Shown here in pieces: positions 35,176 through 46,086 of a DNA stretch of 64,000 nt (position 1 is its first letter; the number at the start of each line of letters is the position of its first letter). Made by a program: the position numbers and the translations under genes. The notes below the pieces were generated by a model. That model searched no databases. It was not told the DNA's origin and saw nothing but the letters and a program-made list of their open reading frames with translations. Source of the stretch: Xenoacremonium recifei (taxonomy: Eukaryota; Ascomycota; Sordariomycetes; Hypocreales; Nectriaceae); contig WOFQ01000003.1 in assembly GCA_012184525.1 (NCBI GenBank), positions 310,001 through 374,000 of the forward strand. The letters are read 5' to 3'.

Positions 35176-37081
35176 TTACTGACCGTAAAACCCTTCGTAC
35201 GCTTGCTGCGTCCTGAAGCAATATTAGTCCACGCGCTCTACAGACGATAAAAGCTGAACTCACCACTCATCGTCCGTCAAGGGATAGAAACTTCCAATCA
35301 TCTGGCGTCCTGGGTCGTCTGTAATGAACTTGACCTTTCCAACGAGCTTCTCGCTGCTTCTCTTGCTGCGACTGGGCTTGGCTCCTTCAAGAATGACATG
35401 TGAGATATCGCCAAACAGATAAGGCTCTGTGGAGTGCCTGACAACATAATGGCGAACTCTGTTCAAAGAGACTTAGTAAAAGGCTTCAAAACCCTCTGAA
35501 AATAGCTTACCTTTCAGCATTGAATCTTTCTCCAGTGGGAAGGTCATGATGTGCGTAGCCGCTCGCCGCTCCAAGAACAGGCTCACCGCCGTTGTCAATC
35601 CTTGTAAGTGCCCTTTGAACTCTATAGAGGTCGCCATGGTAGAATCTGCGTGTAAGCCGCGTCTCAGAGACAAGAAGACGAGCAAGGCCTTTGAGAGTTG
35701 GCAAGCCATCAACGTTGCCGTCGAAATCATCGTGAATTTTCGAGCGATCCATAGAATCCCAGTAGATGTCGAATTTCTGGTGACGATACTTCCACAGACG
35801 GTTCTCGTATGCTATTTAGAATCCTAGTTAGCACCCAGAATAATGGAAGCATGATGGATTTTGCTTACAAGGACTCCGCCGAGTCAGGTCGATCTGGTTG
35901 GTGCGCGTCACGATAGCTCCAATGCCCCGTGGATTTGAGTAGACTTGCTTTCCATCAAACGCGACGCAAGCGCAGTCCACATCAAATCCTGTGAGAATCT
36001 CGCTAACGGACTTGTAGATACGGAGGATGATCTGTAGGATGTTCAATATTACCCTCTGCCTCTATGGACGTTGAAGGTACCTGGACGTGGCGGAAAGGCC
36101 AACGCGGCGATATCAGAGTAATCGCATTCTCGGACCGCATCGTAAGACCGTTTCCTGGCTCAAGCTTCTGGTTCTCTCGTACTGTGGCTTCGATCTCCTG
36201 GATCTTCTCGATTGCAGCCTCTTCATCAAGCCCGTAGAGGAAAATGTCGATGTCACTGGGACGTGCGATATTCCTAGAGAAACGAGGTAAACAATTAATT
36301 GGGATCTTTGCGAAGAGCCAAGGTAGTTCAGAAACGTACTGATAGTAGGTCTGGAGGATATTCTCTCCGGATGGAGGGTCTTCTTCTTCTATCTCTTCCC
36401 TATAGGGCAGCGTTGGGAGCAGAGCAGACGATCCTGCGACGACAACGTTGTTCCAGTCTAGAGAATTGTGAGTAATCGTCTGGCACGGTTCAGTATTGAA
36501 AGCCTAACCTAGATCTTCCAAGACTCCTATCACAAAATACATTAGCATGATATCGGATTATATGAGACATAGGTCCATTGAGACATACCATGTGTGAAAG
36601 CATCAAAATTTCTGCTGTAATCGTCGAAGGATTCCGCGATAGCTGGGTCACCATCGTCTTCCAAATCATCATCCGGTAGTTTCATGATGTATTTGTCAGG
36701 GTCAGACTGCTCTCTATCAACGTGCTTGAAAGTCACCAAGTGCTCGGATCCCGCATATATCGGAACCAAGTTCTCCAGCGGATTTGGGACTGCTCTCCCA
36801 GCTGCGAATGACTTTCGGAGTTCCTTTTCGTGGGCTAGATATGGAATCAATGCCTGTCGGACTGGAATATTGACTCCCGCGAGGTAGCTTATGAAGTCCT
36901 CCGGCTGTGCTGGAAGAGCTGACATGGCTGGCGGTGGCTCAGGCTGGTGTTGAATCTGTCTTCTGGGCAGCGGGGGATTTATTGGAGCACGGTCTTCTTG
37001 CACGGGCGCGCTCGGCGGTGGTTGATGTTGAGAAGTTGCCTGAGGCGGCGGAGGGGGAGACGAAGGGCAGCAGCAGCTCAT
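35176..37081 (-). CDS. Nucleotidyltransferase-like protein of unknown function
   Basis: Eight predicted exons. A proline-rich N-terminus (SSPPPPPQATSQHQPPP) precedes a helical region and then a likely nucleotidyltransferase fold: the Gly-Ser of VVVAGSSALLP, the two-Asp motif PSDIDIFLYGL, and a third acidic strand in LTGFDVDCACVAF. Further conserved blocks are TRTNQIDLTRRSPSYENRLW and, at the end, FITDDPGRQMIGSFYPLTDD. These blocks occur in an uncharacterised family found across fungi, amoebae and other eukaryotes, often with ankyrin repeats; no ankyrin repeats are evident here. The start was put at MSCCCPSS (37081); MSALPAQ (36925) and an upstream Met (37333) are alternatives. It is divergent from a HET gene (411-bp gap). 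Catalytic activity is inferred only. Confidence 0.75.
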
Positions 37082-37492
37082 CTGATCTGCTGATTCTTCG
37101 GATTCTTTGCAATGAAGTTGAAGTGGACAGCTGGAGAATTGACGAGCTTCCAAGCCCTTCACAGGGTCCAAAATGGCCCCCCTGCAGCTATTAGCGACGG
37201 CGTCAGCTTCAGCAGCTTCAAAACCAGCCGCTTTCTCCATCTGTGCTAGCACGCTGCACCATTCTCCGACTATTTGCTGCCATGTCCAATGGCAGCTAAA
37301 AGGCGCTGACAGCTGCTGAAAGTTGGGTTGCATCAGTGACGTAAAGGGCTTCGTTGGGCCTCATTGCTACCCTGCCAACTGCTGAGCTCCGGGGTTGACA
37401 GCTAGGGATCGACATGCTAATTATAATCCCAGCCAGCATCATTCAGCTGGGCTTGCTTCACCGCACTCTCTCATCCAATTCTGATCCCAAAC
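37082..37492. promoter_or_regulatory. Divergent promoter of the NTase-like and HET genes
   Basis: 411 bp between two divergent starts. The reverse frame is open through most of it, so the NTase-like gene may begin further upstream (Met at 37333). No operator was recognised. Confidence 0.35.
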
Positions 37493-39800
37493 ATGGCACG
37501 ACAAGTCTGCGAGGTCTGCGAAGAACTCGACTTGGCTGCCTTATTCGAGGACGAGACAAACCAGCAATGCATAGGCAACCTGTCCGACTACAACAGTCCA
37601 AATTGCCCATTCTGTGAGCGTATTTCTGAGGCGATTCGCGCCGCCTGGGAAAAGACCGGCGATGACGGATGGAGGGATCTCGACAAGCCCTCTAAAGATC
37701 CCTGCCAGTTGTACGTGCAGAGCCGAAGCGCTGTCGCTGTCAACGAACGCGGGCGCACGCGGTATCCAGAACCTCGATTACTTCTGGCAGCAGACAAACA
37801 GCCAAAAGGCCTCCAACTGAATAGAGCTGCCATAAGAGAAGTCGACAATATTCAGAGCAGGTTCATCTTTGCGGAGCTCGAGTCACTTCCGATCAATTCT
37901 GCGGCTCCACGCCCAAATGTGCCTCGTCGCGCCGTTCCAGATCGTGTGGACGTGTCGCTCATTAAGAGTTGGTTGACGGCCTGCCAGAGTCACAAACACT
38001 CTTTAAAGTCTGACGAGGGAAGGCATATTGATCTATTTAATCCGGATCGCCCGTTCCGTCTAATTGACGTTGAGAATGAGTGCCTCGTGGTGAAGAAAGA
38101 AAGATGCGATTATGTCGCGCTATCCTACGTCTGGGGGCGCATCCCAACCCTCCTCTTCCCGGGCGACGACGAGAATGTCATTCCGGTGATGCTGACACTC
38201 TCAACGAATGTGAACGAGTTGAGCGACAAACCTGGCAGCCTCTCGGCTTCTCGTCCGGTCAATCGAAAAACTGGCAAGGTCCCTCAGACAGTCCGCGATG
38301 CGATGAAGCTGACGCGGGATATCGATATGCGGTATCTCTGGGTTGATACTCTTTGTATCGTACAGGACAGCCTAGAAGACAAGATGCACCTGATTGGCCG
38401 AATGGATGATGTTTATGACGGCGCTGCGGTTACGCTGATCGCTGTTACCGGCAGCGATGCCAATGCCGGTCTCAAAGGCGTCAGTTCGAGACAAGGTCGC
38501 CCTATTATGCCCAAGACAATGATCGCGGACTCTGAGACCAACGCAGAGTTGAGTCTTTCGATTGTCCCGCCTTCGCTCTGCGAGGAGGTTCGAGAAGCTG
38601 CCTGGGATACTCGTGCCTGGACTTTTCAAGAACAAGCATTGTCACGACGGTGTTTATACTTCACTGAGCACGAGATCTTCTTCAACTGCCAGGAGAGACA
38701 GTGGCGCGAGGCCTATGACTATGGCGAAAAAGAACAGGCCGCTGCAGAGGTTCGAGTTCGTACCGGACCGCCGTGGTGGAGTGGCAAGCTGCGGAATGAC
38801 CCTGATCCAACGCCCTACCGATACCTTGGCGATGCGGCCAATGCTTCCTCAACCTCCGGTATGCAGGAGTATCACTCAGCTGTTCAAGGCTTCAGTAGGA
38901 AACTCTTGACCTTTCCTCAGGATGTGCTCAATGCATTTGAGGGGGTCTACAATAGATTCAAAGGATCAGGAGAGGGCGCCGAGTTCGACGTACGTCAGAC
39001 TCAAGGAATCCCTTTGGAGTTCATGCCCATTGGCTTGCTGTGGTTTCCGTCAGACGCGGCAACAGAGCGTATTCCCAAGCCTGAGGGTGGTGGAGAGGAG
39101 ACTCCTGGTTTCGCCTCCTGGTCATGGTAAGTTCATCTCGTGGAACGGCCGGGGAGATCGCCAATGACTGACTTCTTATAATAGGGCATCTTGGACAGGA
39201 CCAATTGAGTTCGTATTCGCAGATAGTGCTTGGATTTCCAGAAACCTATCCCACTCCGCCATCAAGAAGGTGCCATTTTATACTACTATTCCGTCATGGG
39301 ATATCGGTGGCTCACAACAATCTGCCGGTCAAAAACATTGGCTCAACCGCGTTTCGACAAACTATGCGTCACATACTACCAAAACAGGGATTGACATCAA
39401 TCTTGTGTCTCAAGCTGCGTCTCCAGACAAAAATCAGCTTCAGATCGGCGAACTCGGTTTTCAAGCTGCTTACCTCGCGTCTGACCAGTTTCGCATATCC
39501 CATGACCTAAAGCTTCCACACGCATGGGCTCTGGAACTTGGAGATAATGCTCACCGTGGTCAGTTCCGGTTTGATCGGTCTGGAGCTGGCAGTCTGAATA
39601 CGTCGGACAGGGTCGACGAGTTGGTAGCCATCATCGCCGGCGACACCATTACCAGACCCGCAGATGCCATGACTATAGTCATTGGACTATCAACCACAGA
39701 CGGGATCTCTGTCCGTGTCGGCGTTGGCTATATCTACTACTCACGAGAAAAGACCGTGCCACGTCCAGCATGGGGGTACAGGTATTTCAAACTCATTTGA
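37493..39800 (+). CDS. HET-domain protein
   Basis: Two exons, with a 57-nt-class intron after SWSW (about 39128-39184), encode about 750 residues. The N-terminus has a Cys-rich module (CEVCEELD, CPFCERIS). The heterokaryon-incompatibility domain shows its three blocks: YVALSYVWGRIP, MRYLWVDTLCIVQD followed by MDDVYDGAAVTLIA, and DTRAWTFQEQALSRRCLYF with IFFNCQE. The C-terminal part is FASWSWASWTGPIEFV with no recognisable repeat. HET domains trigger cell death after self/non-self recognition in fungi and are distantly related to TIR domains. No STAND ATPase or WD repeats are attached, so it may be an effector activated by a partner. The divergent NTase-like gene is a candidate partner (inference). 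Confidence 0.9.
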
Positions 39801-39946
39801 ACGAGATAGGACTATTACAATTACCCTAGTATCATCATGAAACTCCTAATGTACTCAATTATTCCAACGTTTGTCATAATTCTGTCCACCATCCGGTGCG
39901 CTACACATTGGACGCCCATCCCAAATACCTACACTTGATTGCGCGA

Positions 39947-41410
39947 CTATGTCTTGATCTCAATGCCTAGTTGGGACGCACACTTCGAAATGCTCTCGGC
40001 TTGCGCCGTGGAATACAATTCATCGGGGTCGTTCAGCTCTGCACCAAGGGTTTCCACCATACCGTCATAGTCGGGAATGCTCTGAGCCTCATGGGATGGC
40101 GAGCTTGACCCGAGGTTGGATTGGAAGATCCCAGCGGCGGATAAAGGCAAAAAATCTTCGTAAGTCATTGGAAGCCCTTCAATGATCCCGTCATTTAGGA
40201 GGGATTCCAACGAGAATGACTTGCCGTTGAGCGATACCATTGACCCCTTCTCCGTAACTTGGTAGGTGTTATATACCAAGTTCTGTCGTCGAAGCTCAGC
40301 CCAATCATCAGGATATTTCTTGAAGACTGTCTCGACGAGTTTGTCAAATTCTTCCGGCCCGACATCGTGAGAAGATCTTGGGGCGAGCGACATTGCTTCG
40401 TTGAGCAAGTCGTCATACAGTTGTCGTCCAGCAGGAGTCACTGCAGCGCCACGCTCCTCAATCTCCCCAAACCGGGCCCGATGAGAATCTTTCACTAAAG
40501 AATCCTCCTGCAACTCACCAACAGTGTGGAACTTGATAGGCTCTTCAATGGCCAAGAAGCTGGTTTGTCGAAGGAGGATTGGGCACTCCCGCATGGGTGG
40601 TCCCTCGATCCGATCCTTCGCCATGAGTCCCTTCTTTAACATATCCCCCTGCGCCGCGACAATGTCCAGGGTGCGAGGGGTCAAATGGTTGATATGAGAA
40701 CTTCGGAAGCAAGCGATATCTGCGAGTATGGGATGCTCTTCTTTCAAGCACTGATAGTCTTTATGTGAAGAAGCTGCTGTTCCGTGCCAGCTAAATGTCT
40801 TCATCGCTTCCGTGACGAACTGTTGACCCTGCTCCGGAGTCAATCGTCCACCTTGAGCATCACCAAGGTCTAACAGGCGGATGAGCTCGTCACTAAAGAT
40901 GTTGCGTTTCGATAGCAATTCCAAGGCAAGGTATCTTGCTTTGGCGTCCTTTATGAGGTCTGGCCTCAACACAGAGGTGAAGACGCGAAAGGGATTTCTG
41001 TGAAGAGATCGTTCCGTTTTGGGTCTAAAGCATGTTGCATGCATAGGCAGACCGGCGGGAGACAAGTCATAGTATCCTACTGGATACAGACCGATCATTT
41101 GGAAGATCCGACGCACGGTTCGGAGCTCTTGTGCAGTACCCAGTCTGATAGCGCCGTGCCTCTCAATGTCAAGGCGTGAAGATTCAACATTTCCATATCG
41201 CATGGCAAGCACTTTTGGGTCCAGAGCGCTTCCACGGGTCGATTGGTTGACCTCGGAAACTATCCGAACCAGATCGCCATACAAGGGAACTTCTTGCTTG
41301 TACATGGCCGACATGGCCAGTGTGAAAGATGTTCGCAGGTCATCTCGATCTGCCCAAGCGAGGGCATTGTGGGATGATTCAAGGCACGTTCGAGTCACTG
41401 AGGACGCCAT
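39947..41410 (-). CDS. DUF1338 2-oxoadipate dioxygenase/decarboxylase-like enzyme
   Basis: A single-exon protein of 487 residues from MASSVTRTC. The upstream Met at 41476 adds residues that look non-coding. The DUF1338 (HglS/YdcJ) signature is clear: ERHGAIRLGTAQEL holds the His-x3-Arg pair that in bacterial HglS contacts iron and the 2-oxoacid. SSHINHLTPRTLDI supplies a second candidate His and RQTSFLAIEEPI the Glu ligand. GLYPVGYYDLSPAGLP is also typical. Bacterial HglS converts 2-oxoadipate to D-2-hydroxyglutarate in D-lysine breakdown. A fungal lysine or 2-oxoacid catabolic role is inference. Length is normal and no break is seen. Confidence 0.85.
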   Translation of the reverse strand: MASSVTRTCLESSHNALAWADRDDLRTSFTLAMSAMYKQEVPLYGDLVRIVSEVNQSTRGSALDPKVLAMRYGNVESSRLDIERHGAIRLGTAQELRTVRRIFQMIGLYPVGYYDLSPAGLPMHATCFRPKTERSLHRNPFRVFTSVLRPDLIKDAKARYLALELLSKRNIFSDELIRLLDLGDAQGGRLTPEQGQQFVTEAMKTFSWHGTAASSHKDYQCLKEEHPILADIACFRSSHINHLTPRTLDIVAAQGDMLKKGLMAKDRIEGPPMRECPILLRQTSFLAIEEPIKFHTVGELQEDSLVKDSHRARFGEIEERGAAVTPAGRQLYDDLLNEAMSLAPRSSHDVGPEEFDKLVETVFKKYPDDWAELRRQNLVYNTYQVTEKGSMVSLNGKSFSLESLLNDGIIEGLPMTYEDFLPLSAAGIFQSNLGSSSPSHEAQSIPDYDGMVETLGAELNDPDELYSTAQAESISKCASQLGIEIKT

Positions 41411-41674
41411 TGGGAGAAATGAATACGATCGCTGAATTGGGTATGAGAGGTCAATTGCAGGTCCTCTACATAGCATATTTATCTTGCCTATGACGACTGT
41501 GACTCGACAGCTCTTATCTCGACCTGGAGATAAGCGGCTCCGACATCTACCGACGATCTCGAGGAGGCGATACAGCTAACTAATTGCGCCTAGTAGCGGA
41601 ATCCATCGGCCAGATTGTCTCAGCTTCAGATAAGGGACATTCCCGTGTCTTGATCAGAATGATGCTTGAGATCC

Positions 41675-42769
41675 TCAATTCACTAGATCGACATCATTTC
41701 CGTTGATGTCAATCAGGATCCAAGAGTCGAGGCCTTCGCCCTGCTCTTCGTGTGCTTCTTCCATCTCATTTGCAAACGGCAACTCCCGAAACGCGCGCAA
41801 ATTTGCCATGGCGTCTGTTGTCCAGCGCCTTGTGACTCTCACAACCCTCGATTTCCGGGATCCCGTGAATATCGACTGCGGCGGCGAATCAACTGTTCCG
41901 ACCGGCACACCAGAGTCGTCGTGGACAAATTCGTCGTAGACAGTTTCAGGAAAACCGAAGAACATCTCACTCCCATACATAATCTCGTCCGCGATTGGAT
42001 CAAATCCCATTCTGCCGTCACGAAGTGCGAGCCTGAGTAAAGCCTTGAGTGTGAAATTGGCACCGTTTCCTGCTGCGTCGAGTCTGGCGTAGCGTACTCC
42101 CAACTCGTCCAAGAGCCTCTTTAAGCTGTACCGATAATACAGCCGTAGAGGGAACTGTGCAGCCTTCACCGTGTCGATAATATAACAGGCGTCGCTGACA
42201 AATTTAGGGTTCAGATCGTTGAAAAACTTGATCTCGTCGCGAATTCCGTGCCCGACCAAGACGTAATCGCGCTCCTTGGTGATTGTTAAAACCCTCCTAG
42301 AAATGTCTTCTAGTGGCGTCAATTCTGTTTCCCCAAAGGTGAATCTATTCGCGGCTCGCTTGGCTGGCTTTGAGGTGTTGTTAATGAACTGGTAAGATGT
42401 GATGGCATTGCGAGGGGACTCAAGACTCTTCTTAAGGACACGGGTGTCAAACAGCGATATGCCAACGCGAAAGGTTTGCCCCGGAGACAGATCCTTATAG
42501 CCTCCTACAGCGTCGACTTTAATGCAAACTATTAGGACATCTCTGATGCAGGTCCCTGGTAGATAACCTCCCAACTGAGGGAGTTTGTCGGGTGAAGTGT
42601 GGAACTCATCGAGACGATATCCGAAAATTTGTCGCAATACGATATTCTCCTCTCGCAGAATTCCAGTGTGAGGACCTGGAACCGAAGGCATGGTATGGTA
42701 AGTTACAGGCTCCTGTGAGCCTCCTTGTTTGTTTGTGAGTATTTGTCGATGAGTCTTGCCAAGTGGCAA
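41675..42769 (-). CDS. RNase H-fold exonuclease-like protein (Gfd2/QDE-2-interacting type)
   Basis: An intronless ORF of 364 residues. The Met at 42691 (MPSVPGPHTG) is an equally good start, giving 338. The block DVLIVCIKVDAVGG has an Asp where DEDD exonucleases keep a catalytic acid, though the usual Asp-x-Glu is not intact (IKVD). The second block is YVLVGHGIRDEIKFFNDL, with IIDTVKAAQFP and YSLKRLLDELGV as expected for the RNase H fold in fungal Gfd2-like proteins. The change in the first motif raises doubt about catalysis. The context (between a dioxygenase and a hydrolase) gives no hint of function. Confidence 0.65.
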   Translation of the reverse strand: MPLGKTHRQILTNKQGGSQEPVTYHTMPSVPGPHTGILREENIVLRQIFGYRLDEFHTSPDKLPQLGGYLPGTCIRDVLIVCIKVDAVGGYKDLSPGQTFRVGISLFDTRVLKKSLESPRNAITSYQFINNTSKPAKRAANRFTFGETELTPLEDISRRVLTITKERDYVLVGHGIRDEIKFFNDLNPKFVSDACYIIDTVKAAQFPLRLYYRYSLKRLLDELGVRYARLDAAGNGANFTLKALLRLALRDGRMGFDPIADEIMYGSEMFFGFPETVYDEFVHDDSGVPVGTVDSPPQSIFTGSRKSRVVRVTRRWTTDAMANLRAFRELPFANEMEEAHEEQGEGLDSWILIDINGNDVDLVN

Positions 42770-42900
42770 ATACCAAGATTGAGCGCGAAGTTGAGTACAA
42801 AGTTTGTCGAAGCTTTCCGAGGCAAATTATGAGTCACGCAATCGATTAATAAACTGCGTCCTTTTACACTTCCAGAATACCAGATTGCCCCAAAGCACTA

Positions 42901-43659
42901 TTACTTAGAAAACTCTGTAAGTGCCTCCAAGATGACGCTGGCGGTCTCTTCTGGCTTGCTGAGCATCGGGGAGTGGCTAGTCATAATCTCCCGAAGGGTA
43001 ACATCACCGCCTGCGTCGATCGCAGTTTGCACAAACATCTTCTGCACCTCAATCGGCAGCGCCTTGTCCTCAACTGTTGCCAAAAACCAAACAGGCAGTT
43101 CTTTCCAGCCATCCCAAGCAGCTTCAGCACCCTCAGTGAATGCCCTGGTAGACTGCGGGAGAAGTCTCCCAACCCACTTCTTTCCTTCATCTTCTGGTAG
43201 ATCGTGATAAAAGAGCTCTCGTGTGTCAACGAGCAAATCAGCGAGCCCGGTCTCTGAGTTGATGGCCCAGAATGGTGGCGGTTTGCCCCCTGAGCCACTG
43301 AGGAAAGTCATGTTGCGCTCCATGAAGCCCGTGGCAATCATGAAATAGCCGATAACATGCCCAGAAGGGCCGTTTTGTGTCTCTGTCAGACCCTTGAGTG
43401 CACTGGCACCAACTGCGCCGCCATATGAGTGAACTACAAGAACAACATTTCGGCCTCGAGAGGTCTCCGCTGTGATGGCTTCTTTGACAGCTCTAACGTC
43501 ATCGACAAAGTTGTTTGTTGGGTCTCCGGAAGTTGTCGGCAGGGCGACGGCCACACTCTTGTAACCTTGCTCCTTGAGAACAGAAATGACTTGGTCCCAA
43601 GTCTCAGGGCCGTGCCATGCTCCCGGAACGAAAACAAAAGTTGCCTTAGTCTCGGACAT
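42901..43659 (-). CDS. Alpha/beta hydrolase
   Basis: A single exon of 252 residues from MSETKATFVFVPGAWHG, with the oxyanion-loop motif PGAWHGPETW. The nucleophile Ser is in VVHSYGGAVGA (residue about 82), the Asp in LATVEDKALP and the His in IMTSHSPML, making a full catalytic triad. The fold matches the small esterase/methylesterase-like group. Substrate unknown. It is divergent from a Zn2Cys6 gene with a 412-bp shared promoter, so that regulator may control it. The upstream Met at 43698 is less likely to be the start because the frame before MSETK looks non-coding. Confidence 0.85.
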   Translation of the reverse strand: MSETKATFVFVPGAWHGPETWDQVISVLKEQGYKSVAVALPTTSGDPTNNFVDDVRAVKEAITAETSRGRNVVLVVHSYGGAVGASALKGLTETQNGPSGHVIGYFMIATGFMERNMTFLSGSGGKPPPFWAINSETGLADLLVDTRELFYHDLPEDEGKKWVGRLLPQSTRAFTEGAEAAWDGWKELPVWFLATVEDKALPIEVQKMFVQTAIDAGGDVTLREIMTSHSPMLSKPEETASVILEALTEFSK

Positions 43660-44071
43660 TGTGTTAAATCGATAGAAAATTCTGGGTCGGGCTGTCAACG
43701 GTGTGAGGCGGGTTTCCAGTCCTTAAATACTAAAATCGGAGACATTTAACCACTCTTCCCCGATTCCGAAACATACTGTGACGAAGAGCGCGCTCTCGCT
43801 GGTAATTTCGTGCGAGCATTGACAGATATCCGATTCTTTTTCTTTCTCTGCTCACGAGATCTTACCCCGTATAAAAGCTACCTATAAAACATTGCTTGTT
43901 CCTTACAGCTCGTCTAAGATTCTGAAACTGGTTTAGCGGCCTGGGCCAGCCGTCATCTTAGCCCCGTGCGGCGAAACCGATGACATTCCACGGGACCTCT
44001 AGCGCTGACTGTAAATGGCTCGCTGAGATCTCGCGCATCATGGGCTATTAGACATGCCATAATTCCATGCA
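43660..44071. promoter_or_regulatory. Divergent promoter of the hydrolase and the regulator
   Basis: 412 bp. CCGATTC occurs at 43760-43766 (inside CCGATTCCG) and again at 43830-43836, with a TCGGAGA near 43736. TATAAAAG at about 43870 is oriented for the rightward regulator. Repeated CGGA/TCCG half-sites fit Zn2Cys6 binding. Confidence 0.4.
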
Positions 44072-45920
44072 ATGAAGGTGCAAGAAACCGCCATGGAGCC
44101 GGTGAGAGTCCGAAAGCACCACACTCGGAGCAGGACTGGCTGCTTGACTTGCAAGAGGAGGCGCGTGCGGTGTGACGGGAATCAACCTTGTTGGTGAGTA
44201 GGACGCACTAATTAGCCCGACCACCAGGGCTGCAACATAAGGATTTGCTAACTAGGATGCAGTATGAGATGTACCCAGGCTGGCCGGTTATGTGAAGCCG
44301 ACTCACCGGATCTTGCGATGCGTGGCAGAAAAGCTCCGTGGCTCCCGGGGGAGCAGCGCCCGTGGATCATTCCCAATCCTGTCGAGCCCTTTGCAGTTGA
44401 GATGCCATTCAGGTCAAGGGAGCTATTGCACTACTGTAAATCAATTATTGGAAAAGGCTACTCTCAAAAGCCCTGCTTGCTGACGATACCCACTAGATAA
44501 CCAAGCAACTACTTCATTCAGTGCCTGTTCTAAAACGACTAGGAAAGATTCGTATGTTCAGGGAGCTCATCTAGTGCCAGTCCCCAATCCGTTACTGATC
44601 CGATAAATAGCTTGGCCTGCATAGTCCAACGCCCAGATTCGCTTCGAGATACCCTGCTTGTAGCTGGTATGCACTATGCCTGGATAGCTGGAGATCCGCG
44701 AACATTCGAGAAGACTATCTTGCACCACAAGATTCAGACTTTGCGTGCGTTGAATGTCTGGATTGGAAACGGACAACCAATAGAGTACACCGCCTCCATT
44801 CGTCATATAGCAATCCTATGTCTGATAGAGGTAACCTTATCCCCGAGCGCCAAAAGGCGAACCCGGCTGACCCGTTCCATCTGGTATGCAGTGCGGCTTG
44901 GGGAACTTAGCAGTGGCAAATACCCATTTCAATGGCCTGTTAGCGATCATGGATTCACGACCCTCAGTCAATCAAATTGACGCTGACTTGAGGTTTGAGG
45001 AGGAACTGATTCGCCGCTATCTCATATTGTATTTCTCCCGAACTCTCTTTGCTTGTGTTCCCTGCTAAAGAATACTAAGAACATGTATCTCCATCTTTGG
45101 TGTCCGAAGCCGGGTGAAAGGGAGCACTGCATTAGGCGAACTGTTTGGGCAACGGAAATCCGCCCCGGTGTCGGACTTCATATCACTCATCCATCATTGG
45201 CATACCAAGGCTATCGGATGCCTGGACAAGCGACTTGAAGCCATTGGGCTTTTCCCAATTTTCATGGGGCCTCCACCGTCATCGACGGCTTTTCACGATA
45301 TCGACGCATCAGGTATCGTCGAATGCGTAAGACTTCTAACCATATCAGCGGAGTCTTCAGACCTTCATCGTATGGATACAGATCCTGGATTTGTCTGGGT
45401 CGAAGGGTCCGAGTCACGACTCCTCCACGCTGTTATAAGCTCACACATTACATCTCTCTCAACCACTGAGAATACGAAACACACCACTTCCAAGCTTAGG
45501 ACATCCTGGTGTGGCATCGCCACAGCCTTGGTGTTCTACTTGCATACACTGGTGGGAATCTGGAATACAGGACGACCTATTCATCACCCACTCTTCCAAC
45601 GGCTCATGCACATTCTTCTAGAGGATTTGGAAAGTTCCATCAATAGCATCCAAGATAGCAGTTATTCCAGTCTGTGGATCTGGAAAGCCTGTGTCGGACT
45701 GGCATCATTATCAAGCCCACACTCTCATATCCCCGAAAAGATACTGCAGGTCTTTAAGCGACGCTTCCACCATCTGATCTCGATATGGAGTCGAGCAACA
45801 GAAGTCAAGGAGTGGAAAGGGGCCAGGTTACGGCTGATGATGATAGCTTGGCCGACACGTTTTGATTCGGACCTTGAAGAAGCGTGGGACAAAGCGACAC
45901 GGTCAGGAGGACAAATGTGA
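44072..45920 (+). CDS. Zn2Cys6 transcription factor
   Basis: The start MKVQETAMEPVRVRKHHTRS leads to the zinc cluster CLTCKRRRVRCDGNQPC, then, after an intron, CMRCTQAGRLC. Further introns are predicted at about 44438-44498, 44551-44609, 44830-44892 and 45029-45079. The last one (GTATTT to ACTAAG, 51 nt) removes an in-frame TAA at 45066 and joins RRYLIL to TCISIFGVRS. The body matches the middle homology region of fungal factors (RDTLLVAGMHYAWIAGD, FMGPPPSSTAFHDIDASG). If the last intron is not used, the gene would be truncated, so that junction is the weak point. It is divergent from the alpha/beta hydrolase gene. Confidence 0.75.
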
Positions 45921-46086
45921 GTTTCTGATTCTGAATCTCAAGGACACAAAGACCACTAGCCTATACTTGTACTATATAAAATCACTTCGCTCCTAATGTT
46001 GATCGCCCAAGTCCTTTCATGATATCCCCGGAGCTGCGCTTCTCGTCAACAAGACAATACTTGTTCTTGGTGCACATTTTCTCGTC

